The notes below the pieces were generated by a model. That model did not search any database. It saw only the letters and a program-made list of their open reading frames with translations, and was not told the DNA's origin. This document shows positions 27,370-36,454 of a DNA stretch of 64,000 nt, piece by piece. The position numbers and the translations under genes are program-made. Positions within the stretch are counted from its first letter, which is position 1; each line of letters begins with the position of its first letter. The DNA is from UBA5109 sp965662565 (GTDB lineage Bacteria > Pseudomonadota > Gammaproteobacteria > Pseudomonadales > Pseudohongiellaceae), in NCBI GenBank assembly GCA_965662565.1, contig CBFIHS010000005.1, positions 16,323-80,322 on the forward strand, read 5' to 3'.

Positions 27370-29274
27370 TTAAATAAAATTTTGCTGATTTAACAGAGGC
27401 GGGATTGGGCAATCTAATAATGTACCTACTGCTCGCAGTAACTCTGCTTCTTCAGCACTGACTTTGCCATCATTACTGATGCAAGTAGCCATAGCTTTCA
27501 ATAACTGGGGCTTTTGCAGAGGCTTGAGTTCTTTTAAGAGCTTAGTAGTTTTTTCTAAAATCTCGGTTTTATTGCTAATTTGAGCTCTGAAGCTCAGAAC
27601 TTGGTCAGTTTCTACCAGAGTCTTTGAGTTGTTGAATGCCGCTTCGGCCTCAAATTTATTCTCATGCCCAACTTGAGCAAGAACTGATAAAAGGCCTTCA
27701 CATGCCCAGCCTGCAGAACTTATATTCAGTCCGGATTTTGATCGTTGAGTTTTGTCATCAAGGTTATAGCGCAGTATCTTGAAAATACACCACTCAAATA
27801 CATCAACATTCTCATCAGCGACTATCAATTGAGAGAGCTGGCTCATGAAAGTACGATACTGAGTTGGTGAAAGCTGCTTTAGTGCTGGAAGGCATAAGTC
27901 AATTAGAGGTAGATATAATTCTCGAGTGATCCAACTTGTTTTTTGTTTAAGGCTTATAAGGTGAGAATATTGCCGAGAGTTAAGGCCTGTTTTAAGCATC
28001 GCGAGTTGTTGCTTTTCAATAGTTGGAGTTGCTAATTCCATTAGCAAACAATACATCAATAAACAGGCCCCGAAAGAGCTATGGGCGTCTTCAATAACAG
28101 CATCAGGTAAAGCGTCAATTTGTTTTGTGGCAAGGCTTAAGTGCTTTTGAGTGGGCTCACCAATAGAGTCGATTGCAGATTTTGGGCTGCTGGTTTCAGT
28201 GGTGTTTGAAGCGGCAAAGCCAGACGCTTGACTGGATGTATTGCTGGATTGAGTTGAAGTTTGGCTTGTGAAGCTGCCACGCCAATAGGGATCGATTCTT
28301 TTGATGCGCTGTTCCAGGGGCGGGTGTGTTGCAAACAATCCAGTGAATCCTGATTTTAAACCTTGGCTGAAAAGCATATGACTAATTTCCGAAGCATCAG
28401 CACTCTTGATGTGGGAGCTATCTTTGAAACCGCCAATTTTTTTCAGAGCGCCAGCTATACCTTCAGGATTGCGAGTAAATTGCACAGCAGATGCATCCGC
28501 CAGAAATTCACGTTGGCGACTGACTGCAGCTTTTATTATGTTCCCAAAAAATGTGCCCCCGTAGCCGACTATTACCAGCCCGATTCCAAGTACAGCAATA
28601 CCGCCGCCTTTCTTGTTTGAACGATAACTATGGCTACGATAAACACTGCCCCTAAGAATGAAATAGCCGATTAATCCAATAACCATGATGCCATAGAGCA
28701 AGCCAATTAAACGGATATTGAGGCGCATGTCACCATTGAAGATATGGCTGAACTCATGAGCAACAACTCCCTGTAGTTCGTCTCTATCGAGTTGTTGAAT
28801 GCAACCTCGAGTAATTCCTATTACGGCATCTTGAGATTGGTAGCCCGCGGCAAAAGCATTTATAGCGGAGTCTTCCATTAAATATACCGGAGGAACTGGA
28901 ATACCAGAGGCAATAGCCATCTCTTCTACAACATTGAGAATTTTTCGTTCGTCTGCATCGCGGGTATGCATGTTAAGGAGGCGACCGCCCATGGACTCAG
29001 CAACAACTTTACCGCCGCCTTTTAGTTGTGCAAGGCGAAACAGTGATCCGCATGCTACTAATGCAATAACGCCTAAACTCACTAAAATAAATATATCAGA
29101 AGTAACGAATTCAGAACTTAATTCTATTTGCCCAGATGAGCCTTGAGTTAAACCCAAGGCAAAGATAATCAAAAGAGAAGTGATGATGATTAAACTGACA
29201 ATTGCGCAGACAAAAAGAAATACTAGCTTTTTGGTCGTGCTTTTAGCGCGATCTTGGTGTGCAAAAAAATTCAC
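27370..29274 (-). CDS. M48 family membrane metallopeptidase with a C-terminal TerB-like tail
   Basis: HtpX/Ste24-type zinc peptidase of 634 residues. Zinc ligands are in VVAHEFSHIFNG (H173, E174, H177), with further conserved segments AFAAGYQSQDAVIGI and REFLADASAVQFTRNP; THPPLEQRIKRID closes the peptidase domain at about residue 320. Hydrophobic segments lie near 17-41, 61-79, 190-210 and 225-250. A Ser/Thr/Gln-rich linker (about 330-370) leads to a helical tail of about 260 residues whose end (CISNDGKVSAEEAELLRAV) resembles TerB-like domains. The gene is just downstream of lemA on the same strand, a common pairing thought to be for membrane protein quality control. Confidence 0.88.
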   Translation of the reverse strand: MNFFAHQDRAKSTTKKLVFLFVCAIVSLIIITSLLIIFALGLTQGSSGQIELSSEFVTSDIFILVSLGVIALVACGSLFRLAQLKGGGKVVAESMGGRLLNMHTRDADERKILNVVEEMAIASGIPVPPVYLMEDSAINAFAAGYQSQDAVIGITRGCIQQLDRDELQGVVAHEFSHIFNGDMRLNIRLIGLLYGIMVIGLIGYFILRGSVYRSHSYRSNKKGGGIAVLGIGLVIVGYGGTFFGNIIKAAVSRQREFLADASAVQFTRNPEGIAGALKKIGGFKDSSHIKSADASEISHMLFSQGLKSGFTGLFATHPPLEQRIKRIDPYWRGSFTSQTSTQSSNTSSQASGFAASNTTETSSPKSAIDSIGEPTQKHLSLATKQIDALPDAVIEDAHSSFGACLLMYCLLMELATPTIEKQQLAMLKTGLNSRQYSHLISLKQKTSWITRELYLPLIDLCLPALKQLSPTQYRTFMSQLSQLIVADENVDVFEWCIFKILRYNLDDKTQRSKSGLNISSAGWACEGLLSVLAQVGHENKFEAEAAFNNSKTLVETDQVLSFRAQISNKTEILEKTTKLLKELKPLQKPQLLKAMATCISNDGKVSAEEAELLRAVGTLLDCPIPPLLNQQNFI

Positions 29275-29301
29275 ATCAAACTCAGAGAGAGTAGAAAGGT
29301 A

Positions 29302-29898
29302 TTAAAAAGAGACCTTTGGTGCATCTTGTATAGCTGCACTATCTTCGTATTCCAGCAAGCTGGCGTCTTCAGCGTGTCCAAACATTCCAGCCAGAATAAC
29401 AGGGGGGAATGTTTGCTTGTAGGTGTTGTACATAGTGACAGCGTCATTAAATGCTTGGCGTGAAAAAGCCACCTTGTTTTCAGTGCTGGTTAACTCTTCG
29501 GAGACCTGCATCATATTTTGGTTGGCTTTTAAATCAGGATAGGCCTCTACGACGACGTTTAATTTGCCCAAGGCACCACCTAGCAAGCCTTCAGCCTGAC
29601 TTAAATCCAGCATTGCTGCTGCATTACCAGGATTAGCAGAAGCTGCTTCCAAACCAGAGATCGCTTGGTTCCTTGCTTTTATAACAGACTCAAGCGTTTC
29701 ACGCTCATGAGTAATGTAAGCCTTTGCCGTCTCTACCAGATTAGGGATAAGGTCGTACCGGCGCTTTAACTGAACCTCAATTTGTGAAAATGCATTTTCG
29801 AATCGATTCTTTAAAGTAACTAACTTGTTGTATATGCCGATAACCATGAAAACAATTACGACCAGTATTACTAAAATGACGATGCTTGTAATGCCCAT
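29302..29898 (-). CDS. LemA family protein
   Basis: Membrane-anchored helical protein of 198 residues from the chosen ATG at 29898, which has a GGAG ribosome binding site; an upstream in-frame Met would add 26 unusual residues. One N-terminal membrane helix (about residues 3-22) precedes the LemA core: YNKLVTLKNRFENAFSQIEV, QLKRRYDLIPNLVETAKAY and ENKVAFSRQAFNDAV, TYKQTFP. It is encoded 27 bases upstream of the M48 peptidase gene. The cellular function of LemA proteins is not firmly established. Confidence 0.93.
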   Translation of the reverse strand: MGITSIVILVILVVIVFMVIGIYNKLVTLKNRFENAFSQIEVQLKRRYDLIPNLVETAKAYITHERETLESVIKARNQAISGLEAASANPGNAAAMLDLSQAEGLLGGALGKLNVVVEAYPDLKANQNMMQVSEELTSTENKVAFSRQAFNDAVTMYNTYKQTFPPVILAGMFGHAEDASLLEYEDSAAIQDAPKVSF

Positions 29899-30012
29899 GT
29901 GGACTCCATAAAAATAGTCAAAGTGTAAATAAAATGAGCGATCTAAAAAGACAATATAAAGCAAGAATAGACGCACAAACCACTAGCGTCTAGTTCTAAT
30001 TATAAAAGTGTA

Positions 30013-31407
30013 CTAAGAAATTAGTGTTTTGGCTCTAGCAACTGCAGCTTTGACTTGAGCAGGCGCGGTACCACCGATATGGTCTCTGGCACTGACGGAA
30101 CCCTCAAGCGTAAGAACCTTGAATACATCCTCCTCGATAGAAGGGGAGAACTCTTTTAAGTCTTCAAGGCTAAGATCGCTTAGGCCTATTTCATGCTCGA
30201 CACAATAGGCAACAGCCTTACCAACTACCTCATGCGCATCTCTAAACGGAGTGCCTCTTTTAACCATATAGTCAGCTAAGTCAGTTGCTGTAGCAAAACC
30301 CTGTTGAGCAGCTATTCGCATATTGTCCTTTTTCGCTTTTATGGCAGGAACCATATCAGCATAGGCTTTTAGGCAATCTTTCAAAGTATCCAATATGTCG
30401 AATAAGGGTTCTTTATCTTCTTGGTTATCTTTATTGTAAGCAAGAGGTTGAGATTTCATTAAGGTGAGCAAAGAAACCAAATGCCCATAAACTCTGCCGG
30501 TTTTTCCTCTGATTAGCTCTGGAACATCAGGGTTTTTCTTCTGAGGCATGATTGAAGAACCCGTACAAAACCTGTCTGGCAATTCAATAAAACTAAATTG
30601 CGAAGACGTCCATAACACCAGTTCCTCAGAAAAACGTGAGAGATGCATCATGATTAAACTGGCAGCAGAACTGAGCTCAATCGCAAAGTCTCTATCACTG
30701 ACAGAATCCAGTGAGTTTTCTGAAGGCCTATCAAAGCCCAGCAAAGTAGCGGTAAGTTCTCTATCAATTGGATAGGTAGTACCAGCTAGAGCGGCAGATC
30801 CTAATGGTGAAATATTGACTCTTTTGCGGCAATCTTGTAGACGCTCGTAGTCACGCTGCAACATTTCAAACCAAGCTAACAAATGGTGGCCAAAGGTAAT
30901 CGGTTGTGCAGTTTGTAAATGCGTAAAACCAGGCATGATGGTTTCTGCTTCTTGCTCTGCGAGCTTTAGCAAACCAGTTTGCAAAGCTCTCAACTGCAGA
31001 CTGATTTGATCGATTTCAACGCGAACATAAAGCCTAATGTCTGTGGCGATTTGATCATTTCTAGAACGCCCAGTGTGGAGTTTTTTCCCTGTATCGCCAA
31101 TCTTCGCTGTCAGAGCAGCTTCGATGTTCATGTGAACATCTTCGAGCCTAACGGACCAATCAAATTGGCCAGACTCAATTTCAGCTTGTACTTCTTTTAA
31201 GCCAACGAAAATCTGCTCTTTTTCATTTGTGTTGAGTACACCGGCTTTTTCAAGCATGGTGGCATGAGCAATCGACCCCTCGATATCGGCAATGTACAAG
31301 CGTTTATCAAAATCGACAGATGCTGTGAATCTTTCTACGAAGGCATCCGTGGGTTCAGAAAACCTTCCGCCCCAGAGTTTGTTTGCATCTTTTTCGTTAT
31401 TGCTCAT
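30013..31407 (-). CDS. argH: Argininosuccinate lyase
   Basis: Last step of arginine synthesis, splitting argininosuccinate into arginine and fumarate. It has 464 residues with the N-terminal KLWGGRFSEPTDAFVERF, GRSRNDQIATD, the catalytic flexible-loop signature GSSIMPQKKNPD, and TAPAQVKAAVARA at the C-terminus. It is divergent from hemC, an arrangement seen in related gammaproteobacteria. Confidence 0.98.
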   Translation of the reverse strand: MSNNEKDANKLWGGRFSEPTDAFVERFTASVDFDKRLYIADIEGSIAHATMLEKAGVLNTNEKEQIFVGLKEVQAEIESGQFDWSVRLEDVHMNIEAALTAKIGDTGKKLHTGRSRNDQIATDIRLYVRVEIDQISLQLRALQTGLLKLAEQEAETIMPGFTHLQTAQPITFGHHLLAWFEMLQRDYERLQDCRKRVNISPLGSAALAGTTYPIDRELTATLLGFDRPSENSLDSVSDRDFAIELSSAASLIMMHLSRFSEELVLWTSSQFSFIELPDRFCTGSSIMPQKKNPDVPELIRGKTGRVYGHLVSLLTLMKSQPLAYNKDNQEDKEPLFDILDTLKDCLKAYADMVPAIKAKKDNMRIAAQQGFATATDLADYMVKRGTPFRDAHEVVGKAVAYCVEHEIGLSDLSLEDLKEFSPSIEEDVFKVLTLEGSVSARDHIGGTAPAQVKAAVARAKTLIS

Positions 31408-31442
31408 AGTAAAAATTTAACCATTTAGCTTTATGGGCGCGG

Positions 31443-31451
31443 ATTATAGCA
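31443..31451 (-). promoter_or_regulatory. Extended -10 promoter for argH
   Basis: On the minus strand TGCTATAAT forms a consensus extended -10 (TG-n-TATAAT), placing the transcription start about 28-30 bases upstream of the argH ATG. No good -35 is seen at the usual spacing. The divergent hemC promoter must lie in the same 140-base gap, but I cannot identify it with confidence. Confidence 0.6.
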
Positions 31452-31547
31452 ATATCAGAGGAAAGAGGGATATAGAAGCTGGTTTAAGAGAGCGGATACA
31501 GTAAAATAAAGTTAATCTATTCCTAAAGACATTTTAATGAACTCCTT

Positions 31548-32471
31548 ATGACCGAAAATAAGATTCGCATAGCAACTCGACAAAGTCCGCTTGCCCTCTG
31601 GCAAGCAGAGTTTGTAAAGGCTGAATTAGGAAAATATTATCCTGATTTGGAAGTTGAGCTTTTACCGATGACGACCAAAGGCGATAAGATTCTCGATTCA
31701 CCATTGGCAAAGATAGGCGGTAAAGGGCTTTTTATCAAAGAACTTGAAGTAGCTTTGCTTGAAAATAGAGCGGATATTGCAGTGCATTCGATGAAAGATG
31801 TACCTATGGAGTTTCCAGAGGGCTTGGGTTTAGCGGTTATTTGTGAACGAGAAGACTATCGTGATGCTTTTGTTTCTAATAAATACGCAAGTTTCCAAGA
31901 GCTGCCAGAAGGCGCGTGCGTAGGGAGTTCAAGCTTAAGGAGACAGTGCCAACTAAAAGCAGTTAGGCCGGATATTCAAATCAAAGATTTACGTGGTAAC
32001 GTAAATACCAGGCTCAGTAAGCTTGATAATGAAGAGTATGATGCAATTATTCTTGCCGCAGCAGGTTTAATTAGACTAGGTATGAAAGAGCGTATTCAGG
32101 AGTATCTAGATAGCTCTCTTTGTTTGCCAGCTGGTGGGCAGGGAGCAGTGGGTATCGAGTGTCGGATTGACGACTTAAGAGTTCTTGAAATAGTGCACTC
32201 ATTAAATCATGGTGCTAGTGCAACTTGCGTTAGCGCGGAAAGAGCAATGAATTTCAGATTGAATGGAGGCTGTCAGGTTCCAATTGCCTGCCTCGCAGAG
32301 TTAAAAGCTGGTACTTTAAGCTTACGTGGACTTGTAGGAGACCCCGAAGGAAAAGAAATGCTGCGAAGTGATATTGTAGGTAAGCATGAAGATGCTGAAG
32401 AATTAGGTATAGCAGTTGCAGAAGATCTTTTGAGTCAGGGTGCTCAACGAATATTGGAAAGTATTAGTTAA
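31548..32471 (+). CDS. hemC: Porphobilinogen deaminase (hydroxymethylbilane synthase)
   Basis: Joins four porphobilinogen units into hydroxymethylbilane. The cysteine that carries the dipyrromethane cofactor is C242 in LNGGCQVPIACLA, the same position as in E. coli. IRIATRQSPLALWQA, HSMKDVP and GSSSLRRQCQL are also diagnostic. It has 307 residues. It is first in the hemC-hemD-hemX-hemY run; hemB, which supplies its substrate, is at 40-41 kb. Confidence 0.98.
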   Translation: MTENKIRIATRQSPLALWQAEFVKAELGKYYPDLEVELLPMTTKGDKILDSPLAKIGGKGLFIKELEVALLENRADIAVHSMKDVPMEFPEGLGLAVICEREDYRDAFVSNKYASFQELPEGACVGSSSLRRQCQLKAVRPDIQIKDLRGNVNTRLSKLDNEEYDAIILAAAGLIRLGMKERIQEYLDSSLCLPAGGQGAVGIECRIDDLRVLEIVHSLNHGASATCVSAERAMNFRLNGGCQVPIACLAELKAGTLSLRGLVGDPEGKEMLRSDIVGKHEDAEELGIAVAEDLLSQGAQRILESIS

Positions 32472-32473
32472 AT

Positions 32474-33256
32474 ATGAAGCCGTCACTTAAAAACATCACG
32501 CTTTGGCTAACTCGCCCAGAAGGGCAAGCCAGAAATATTACTGCTCAATTAAAAGAGCGGGGCGCAAATGTATTTCATTTGCCTATGTTGCAAATAGAGG
32601 CCTTGCCAGAAACTAAAAAGTTGATAGGGCAGGTCAAAAAACTAGATAAATATGATATGGCATTTTTTATCAGTACCAATGCAGCTCAAATCGGAATGGA
32701 ATTAGTAGAAGCAAATTTTTCAAAAATACCTGAGAAGCCATCATACTTTGCCCCGGGGCCGACAACAGCTAAGATCTTGGAAAATTATGAACTGGATGTT
32801 GCTTATCCCAAAAAAGCAATGAGTACTGAAGCTTTATTAATATTGCCGGAAATACGGGAAATTCTCGAAACAAAAAATAAGAAGAAAAAAAAGGCTCTTA
32901 TTTTTAGGGGAAAAGGAGGCAGAGAGTTATTGGCAAATACCTTAAGAGCTAAAGGAATGGAAGTTGATTATATTGAGCTCTATAAACGTATATTGCCAGA
33001 TTATAAGGAAAGCTTTTTAGAAGAGATTTTGAACACCAAAAAACCAGATGGAGTGATTTTCAGCAGCGCTGAAGGAATGCAAAACTTCGTTGCTCTGTTT
33101 CAGAACATTTATCCAGATTATAAGTTACTTCCAGCTTTTGTTTCCTCGGAAAGATTGAAAAGTATTGCTGAGAAGCTTGGATTTAAAACGATAACGGTTT
33201 TAGAAGCTGCGGATGATGAGTCATTAGTTGACGGTTTGGAAGAAGCGCATGAGTGA
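32474..33256 (+). CDS. hemD: Uroporphyrinogen-III synthase
   Basis: Cyclises and inverts ring D of hydroxymethylbilane. The family is poorly conserved, but TLWLTRPEGQARNITAQL, AFFISTNAAQIGME, ALIFRGKGGRELLANTL and PDGVIFSSAEGMQNFVALF fit the two-lobed fold. It has 260 residues. It begins two bases after hemC and overlaps the following hemX by eight bases, so identification is strongly backed by context. Confidence 0.92.
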   Translation: MKPSLKNITLWLTRPEGQARNITAQLKERGANVFHLPMLQIEALPETKKLIGQVKKLDKYDMAFFISTNAAQIGMELVEANFSKIPEKPSYFAPGPTTAKILENYELDVAYPKKAMSTEALLILPEIREILETKNKKKKKALIFRGKGGRELLANTLRAKGMEVDYIELYKRILPDYKESFLEEILNTKKPDGVIFSSAEGMQNFVALFQNIYPDYKLLPAFVSSERLKSIAEKLGFKTITVLEAADDESLVDGLEEAHE

Positions 33257-34373
33257 GGAAACGACAAGCAATGAGAAAACTGTCGATGAGAATGTTTCTG
33301 AAAAAGAAAGTGGCGCTGAAAAACTAGTCCATGAATCCGATGAAAAAAGTGTTGGTCCGAAAGGCCAAAGTAGTAAAAAAAATTACAGCGGCATTTTTTT
33401 TATAATTAGCATAGTTCTGTTCTTGGGTTTAATAGGGCTCAGTTATTTCTCATGGCTACAACAAGAATCGTTGAATACAATTCTGGATCAACAAACACAA
33501 TTATCAGGTTCGAATGTTGGTATCTCGGGAGAACTTCAAGAGATGAATAATCGAGTTGCTGATAGCCTTGCTGAATTTTCGGTGGTCACTGAAACTCTTG
33601 CGCAGCAGGAGACCAGAATTGAAACTATCAATGATGAATTATCCAAGATTCGAATAAATACCAATGCTTCCCAAAGTGGAGGAGTTTGGCAGTTAAGTGA
33701 AGCCAGTTCCTTACTTCGCTTAGCTCAACGCTACCTCTCTATTGAGCAAAACATTATAGTTGCCTTAGACCTATATCAAAATGCGAGCTCCATACTCAGT
33801 CAAATCGATGATCCTGCAATTGCCAGAATAAGAGCATTACTGAATTCAGATATATCAGTGTTGAGCAATCTGCGCGGTATTGATACTCAGGGTATTTTTA
33901 TGCGACTGAGTGACCTTTCTGAGCAGATAGAGATGACTTCTTTAGGAATTGACATTACGCCAAGTGAAGAATTTTTAGCAAATTCAGAAGAAGATAAAAT
34001 CAATGGGGCATTGTTCGAGCTTAAAAACTTTCTTAGTCAATATTTTGTCATTCGAAAAGCTAATTCCAATCCTCAAGTATTAATGAGTGATGATGAAATC
34101 TCATTCCTTAGGCAAAATATACAGCTTCAAATTGAGCAAGCAAAACTGGCGCTGTTGCAAGGCAATGCAAGCATTTACCAAGATAGTTTAAGTAAAGTTC
34201 TTTTGCTGGCTAATAACAATATCCCAGAAAACGAAAGTCGAAAGATGAACATTATGCGTAGTTTGAGAGAACTGCAGACCGAAAGAATAACCTTAAGCCT
34301 TCCACGCTTAAGCGATAGTTTGAGGTCTTTGGAAATATTGCAAAGTAATAACGTGCCTGAATCTAAAGAGTGA
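33249..34373 (+). CDS. hemX: HemX-like membrane protein (putative uroporphyrinogen-III C-methyltransferase family)
   Basis: A bitopic protein usually encoded between hemD and hemY; despite its annotation history, no methyltransferase activity is evident. I start at ATG 33249 (374 residues), overlapping the hemD stop by eight bases, and not at the in-frame GTG-type start seven codons earlier. An acidic, lysine-containing cytoplasmic tail (residues 1-45) is followed by one membrane helix (about 48-70), a coiled-coil segment (about 85-140), then QSGGVWQLSEASSLLRLAQRY, the conserved HemX stretch. Confidence 0.9.
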   Translation: MSEETTSNEKTVDENVSEKESGAEKLVHESDEKSVGPKGQSSKKNYSGIFFIISIVLFLGLIGLSYFSWLQQESLNTILDQQTQLSGSNVGISGELQEMNNRVADSLAEFSVVTETLAQQETRIETINDELSKIRINTNASQSGGVWQLSEASSLLRLAQRYLSIEQNIIVALDLYQNASSILSQIDDPAIARIRALLNSDISVLSNLRGIDTQGIFMRLSDLSEQIEMTSLGIDITPSEEFLANSEEDKINGALFELKNFLSQYFVIRKANSNPQVLMSDDEISFLRQNIQLQIEQAKLALLQGNASIYQDSLSKVLLLANNNIPENESRKMNIMRSLRELQTERITLSLPRLSDSLRSLEILQSNNVPESKE

Positions 34374-34399
34374 TTGGGACAAAGCAGGTATATTGAGAA

Positions 34400-35635
34400 G
34401 TGGTTAAAAGTTTTATTTATTTATTATTAGCTCTTGCGGCAGGCGCATATCTTTCTATTTTATTGATGGAGGATCCTGGCTATGTGTTAATAACTTTTAG
34501 AGGTTATTCTGTCGAAGCCACATTAGCAACGATCGTTTTATCTTTGATGATTATATTCGTTGTGTTTCTTGGGGTGTTTAAATTTATAAGCTTCATTAAT
34601 CCGTTTAAATTATTCCAAAGAGAAACCTGGCATAAGATATTTTTTAGAAAAAGTCCGCGTTTAATGACAGAAAAAGGATTGCAAAAACTACTGCTAGGCC
34701 ATTGGCAAGAATCTTATAAGCTATTAGTAGAATCGGCCAGTAGATCGCAAGTTCCTTCTGTTAATTTTCTTGCTGCTGCCTATGCAGCTTTTCAACGCAA
34801 AGACCATCTCGCTTATACCTATTGTTTATCGCAAGCTAAACAGAATTCACTTGTAGACCAAACAGGAATAAAAACTTTTCAAGCATTGCTTGAATTAAAG
34901 GCTGGGCGCGAAGAGCAAGGGCTTGCCTTGTTACTTGCTGCTCAAAAAGAAGACCAAAGCAGTCCTTATGTCTTGGAATTATTGAAAGATATTTACCTGT
35001 CCTTAAAGGATTGGAAAAGTCTTAACCTTTTACTTCCTGATCTTGAGAAATATAAGGTTTTACTAAATGCAGATTTGTTGGTGCTTAAAGAAACGTTGGC
35101 AGTCCATCGATTGCATCAAGCGTCCGAACATCGAGTTGATTCTCATGAATTAAAAACAGTTTGGAATAGTTTTAGCAAAGTCATACAGAAACGTGAATTA
35201 GTTATGGAAGCCTATTTGCGTTCCTTATTAAGCTCTGGAGAAAGTGATGAAGCCATTCATCTCTTAACGAAGTTTTTAAAGCATCAATGGAGTGAGCGAT
35301 TGGTTGAGTTGCTTGGCCATATTAATACTCCTGATGCGGCCTCGCAATTATTACTAGTAGAAAGCTGGGTCAAAGACCGCCCCAAAAATGTGAGCCTTAT
35401 GCTAACTCTTGGGCGCTTAAGTCTTCGAAATAAATATTGGGGTAAAGGCCGAGAATATTTCGAATCAGCTTTACGGTTTTCTGAAAATCCCAGGTTACGA
35501 GCTGAAGCTAATGCTGAGTTGGCTCGTTTGCTAGAGCACTTGGGCGAGAGTGAATTAAGTCTAGTCCGTTATCGAGAAGCAATTGGCAAGATGGAAAAAG
35601 CACTACCTGAATTACCGATGCCGAGTAAATCTTGA
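34400..35635 (+). CDS. hemY: HemY-like TPR membrane protein
   Basis: HemY_N domain with two N-terminal membrane helices (about residues 3-22 and 38-62) followed by a TPR-type helical region (about 100-400, e.g. VNFLAAAYAAFQRKDHLAY and the block LMLTLGRLSLRNKYWGKGRE). It is not the protoporphyrinogen oxidase of the same name. Its role in tetrapyrrole synthesis is inferred from the conserved hem operon. Start is GTG; length is 411 residues. It ends convergent with the putative immunity gene 42 bases away. Confidence 0.92.
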   Translation: MVKSFIYLLLALAAGAYLSILLMEDPGYVLITFRGYSVEATLATIVLSLMIIFVVFLGVFKFISFINPFKLFQRETWHKIFFRKSPRLMTEKGLQKLLLGHWQESYKLLVESASRSQVPSVNFLAAAYAAFQRKDHLAYTYCLSQAKQNSLVDQTGIKTFQALLELKAGREEQGLALLLAAQKEDQSSPYVLELLKDIYLSLKDWKSLNLLLPDLEKYKVLLNADLLVLKETLAVHRLHQASEHRVDSHELKTVWNSFSKVIQKRELVMEAYLRSLLSSGESDEAIHLLTKFLKHQWSERLVELLGHINTPDAASQLLLVESWVKDRPKNVSLMLTLGRLSLRNKYWGKGREYFESALRFSENPRLRAEANAELARLLEHLGESELSLVRYREAIGKMEKALPELPMPSKS

Positions 35636-35677
35636 CTATTTCCAAAGTTACCCATGTCGTTCTCTTGCATATAATCT

Positions 35678-36088
35678 TTATGCAAACCAGTATGAAGCGA
35701 ATACAAAGCACAGAAAAATAAAAGCACTGATTCCTGATTCCCATGAGAACTCAGTAAAGTTTTTCTCCGCATGCAATACGCTGTCTTCAAAAAATTTAGG
35801 AATTCTTCTTGAAAGAAAAAAAGGAACTCTTCCTAAGATTGAACTAATAAAAACAATTGGAATAAAGAATATTGATCCTGTAATAAAGAAAAATAAATGA
35901 AAAGCACTCGTTTTTTCTAAAGGGTTTATATTAGAAATAACTGCATCAGAAATAATAATATAGTCTACAAAAAAACAGGCTAAACTTAACAGAACCCCTA
36001 ATACTCTTATTGATGGACGAATTTTGATTTCCATATATTGTCCCCAAAGACTTTTAGCCTTCAAGTGATCTAGAAGACTAAAAGTCAT
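35678..36088 (-). CDS. Small membrane protein, candidate microcin immunity protein
   Basis: A 136-residue protein that I do not recognise by sequence. Three hydrophobic segments lie near residues 28-50, 64-87 and 118-136, separated by a basic loop (FFLSRRIPKFFEDS). It begins 20 bases after the stop of the bacteriocin-like precursor on the same strand, so the two probably form one transcript. Immunity proteins for pore-forming class II microcins are typically small polytopic proteins encoded right next to the precursor, which is the basis for this call. The ribosome binding site is weak, suggesting coupling to the upstream gene. Confidence 0.55.
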   Translation of the reverse strand: MTFSLLDHLKAKSLWGQYMEIKIRPSIRVLGVLLSLACFFVDYIIISDAVISNINPLEKTSAFHLFFFITGSIFFIPIVFISSILGRVPFFLSRRIPKFFEDSVLHAEKNFTEFSWESGISAFIFLCFVFASYWFA

Positions 36089-36108
36089 CTCATTGGCTGG
36101 TCTTATTA

Positions 36109-36360
36109 TTAGTAACCATAAATTCTGTAGTGTCTTAGATAATTGTTATAGGCATATGAGCCAATACCGGTCCCAAGCCCCCAAGCTAATCCAAATGCTG
36201 CACCAACTAAACCGCCTCTGGTAGCACCTGCGACTGTTTGTGTAGCAACATAGCCAACTACTGAACCTACAGTGCCTCCTGTCTGGGTATAGTTAACAAT
36301 GTCTTCTAGGTACCCTGCGCCAGCAACCTGCTGCACTTCCTCTACATTTAACTCTCTCAT
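36109..36360 (-). CDS. Double-glycine-type bacteriocin precursor (class II microcin-like)
   Basis: An 83-residue peptide whose first 15 residues, MRELNVEEVQQVAGA, match the leader of colicin V-type peptides (M-R-x-L-x-x-x-E-[VL]-x-x-V-x-G-[GA]). Cleavage is expected after G14-A15, leaving 68 residues. The mature part is rich in Gly and Ala, with glycine-zipper spacing: G28, G32, G36 and then G49, G53, G57, G61, G65. It ends in an aromatic basic tail (NNYLRHYRIYGY). A strong AAGGAGA ribosome binding site lies seven bases before the ATG. No peptidase-containing ABC exporter is visible in the window, so export would need a transporter elsewhere. Confidence 0.72.
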   Translation of the reverse strand: MRELNVEEVQQVAGAGYLEDIVNYTQTGGTVGSVVGYVATQTVAGATRGGLVGAAFGLAWGLGTGIGSYAYNNYLRHYRIYGY

Positions 36361-36454
36361 GACTGTCTCCTTGTCGTAAGATTTATAGAATAAAAGACCA
36401 CTCCAAATAGAGTGATAATTTTAAGATAGTAGAGTTTGGAGAGATTGCCAGTTT

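Noticed and set aside
33249..35635. Literal enzyme names for hemX (uroporphyrinogen methyltransferase) and hemY (protoporphyrinogen oxidase)
   Set aside because: Neither protein has the SAM- or FAD-binding motifs of those enzymes; both are structural membrane proteins of the hem operon.
35508..35900. Open frames on both strands across the hemY end
   Set aside because: They overlap the hemY C-terminus or run antisense to the candidate immunity gene, with no family resemblance or start signals.
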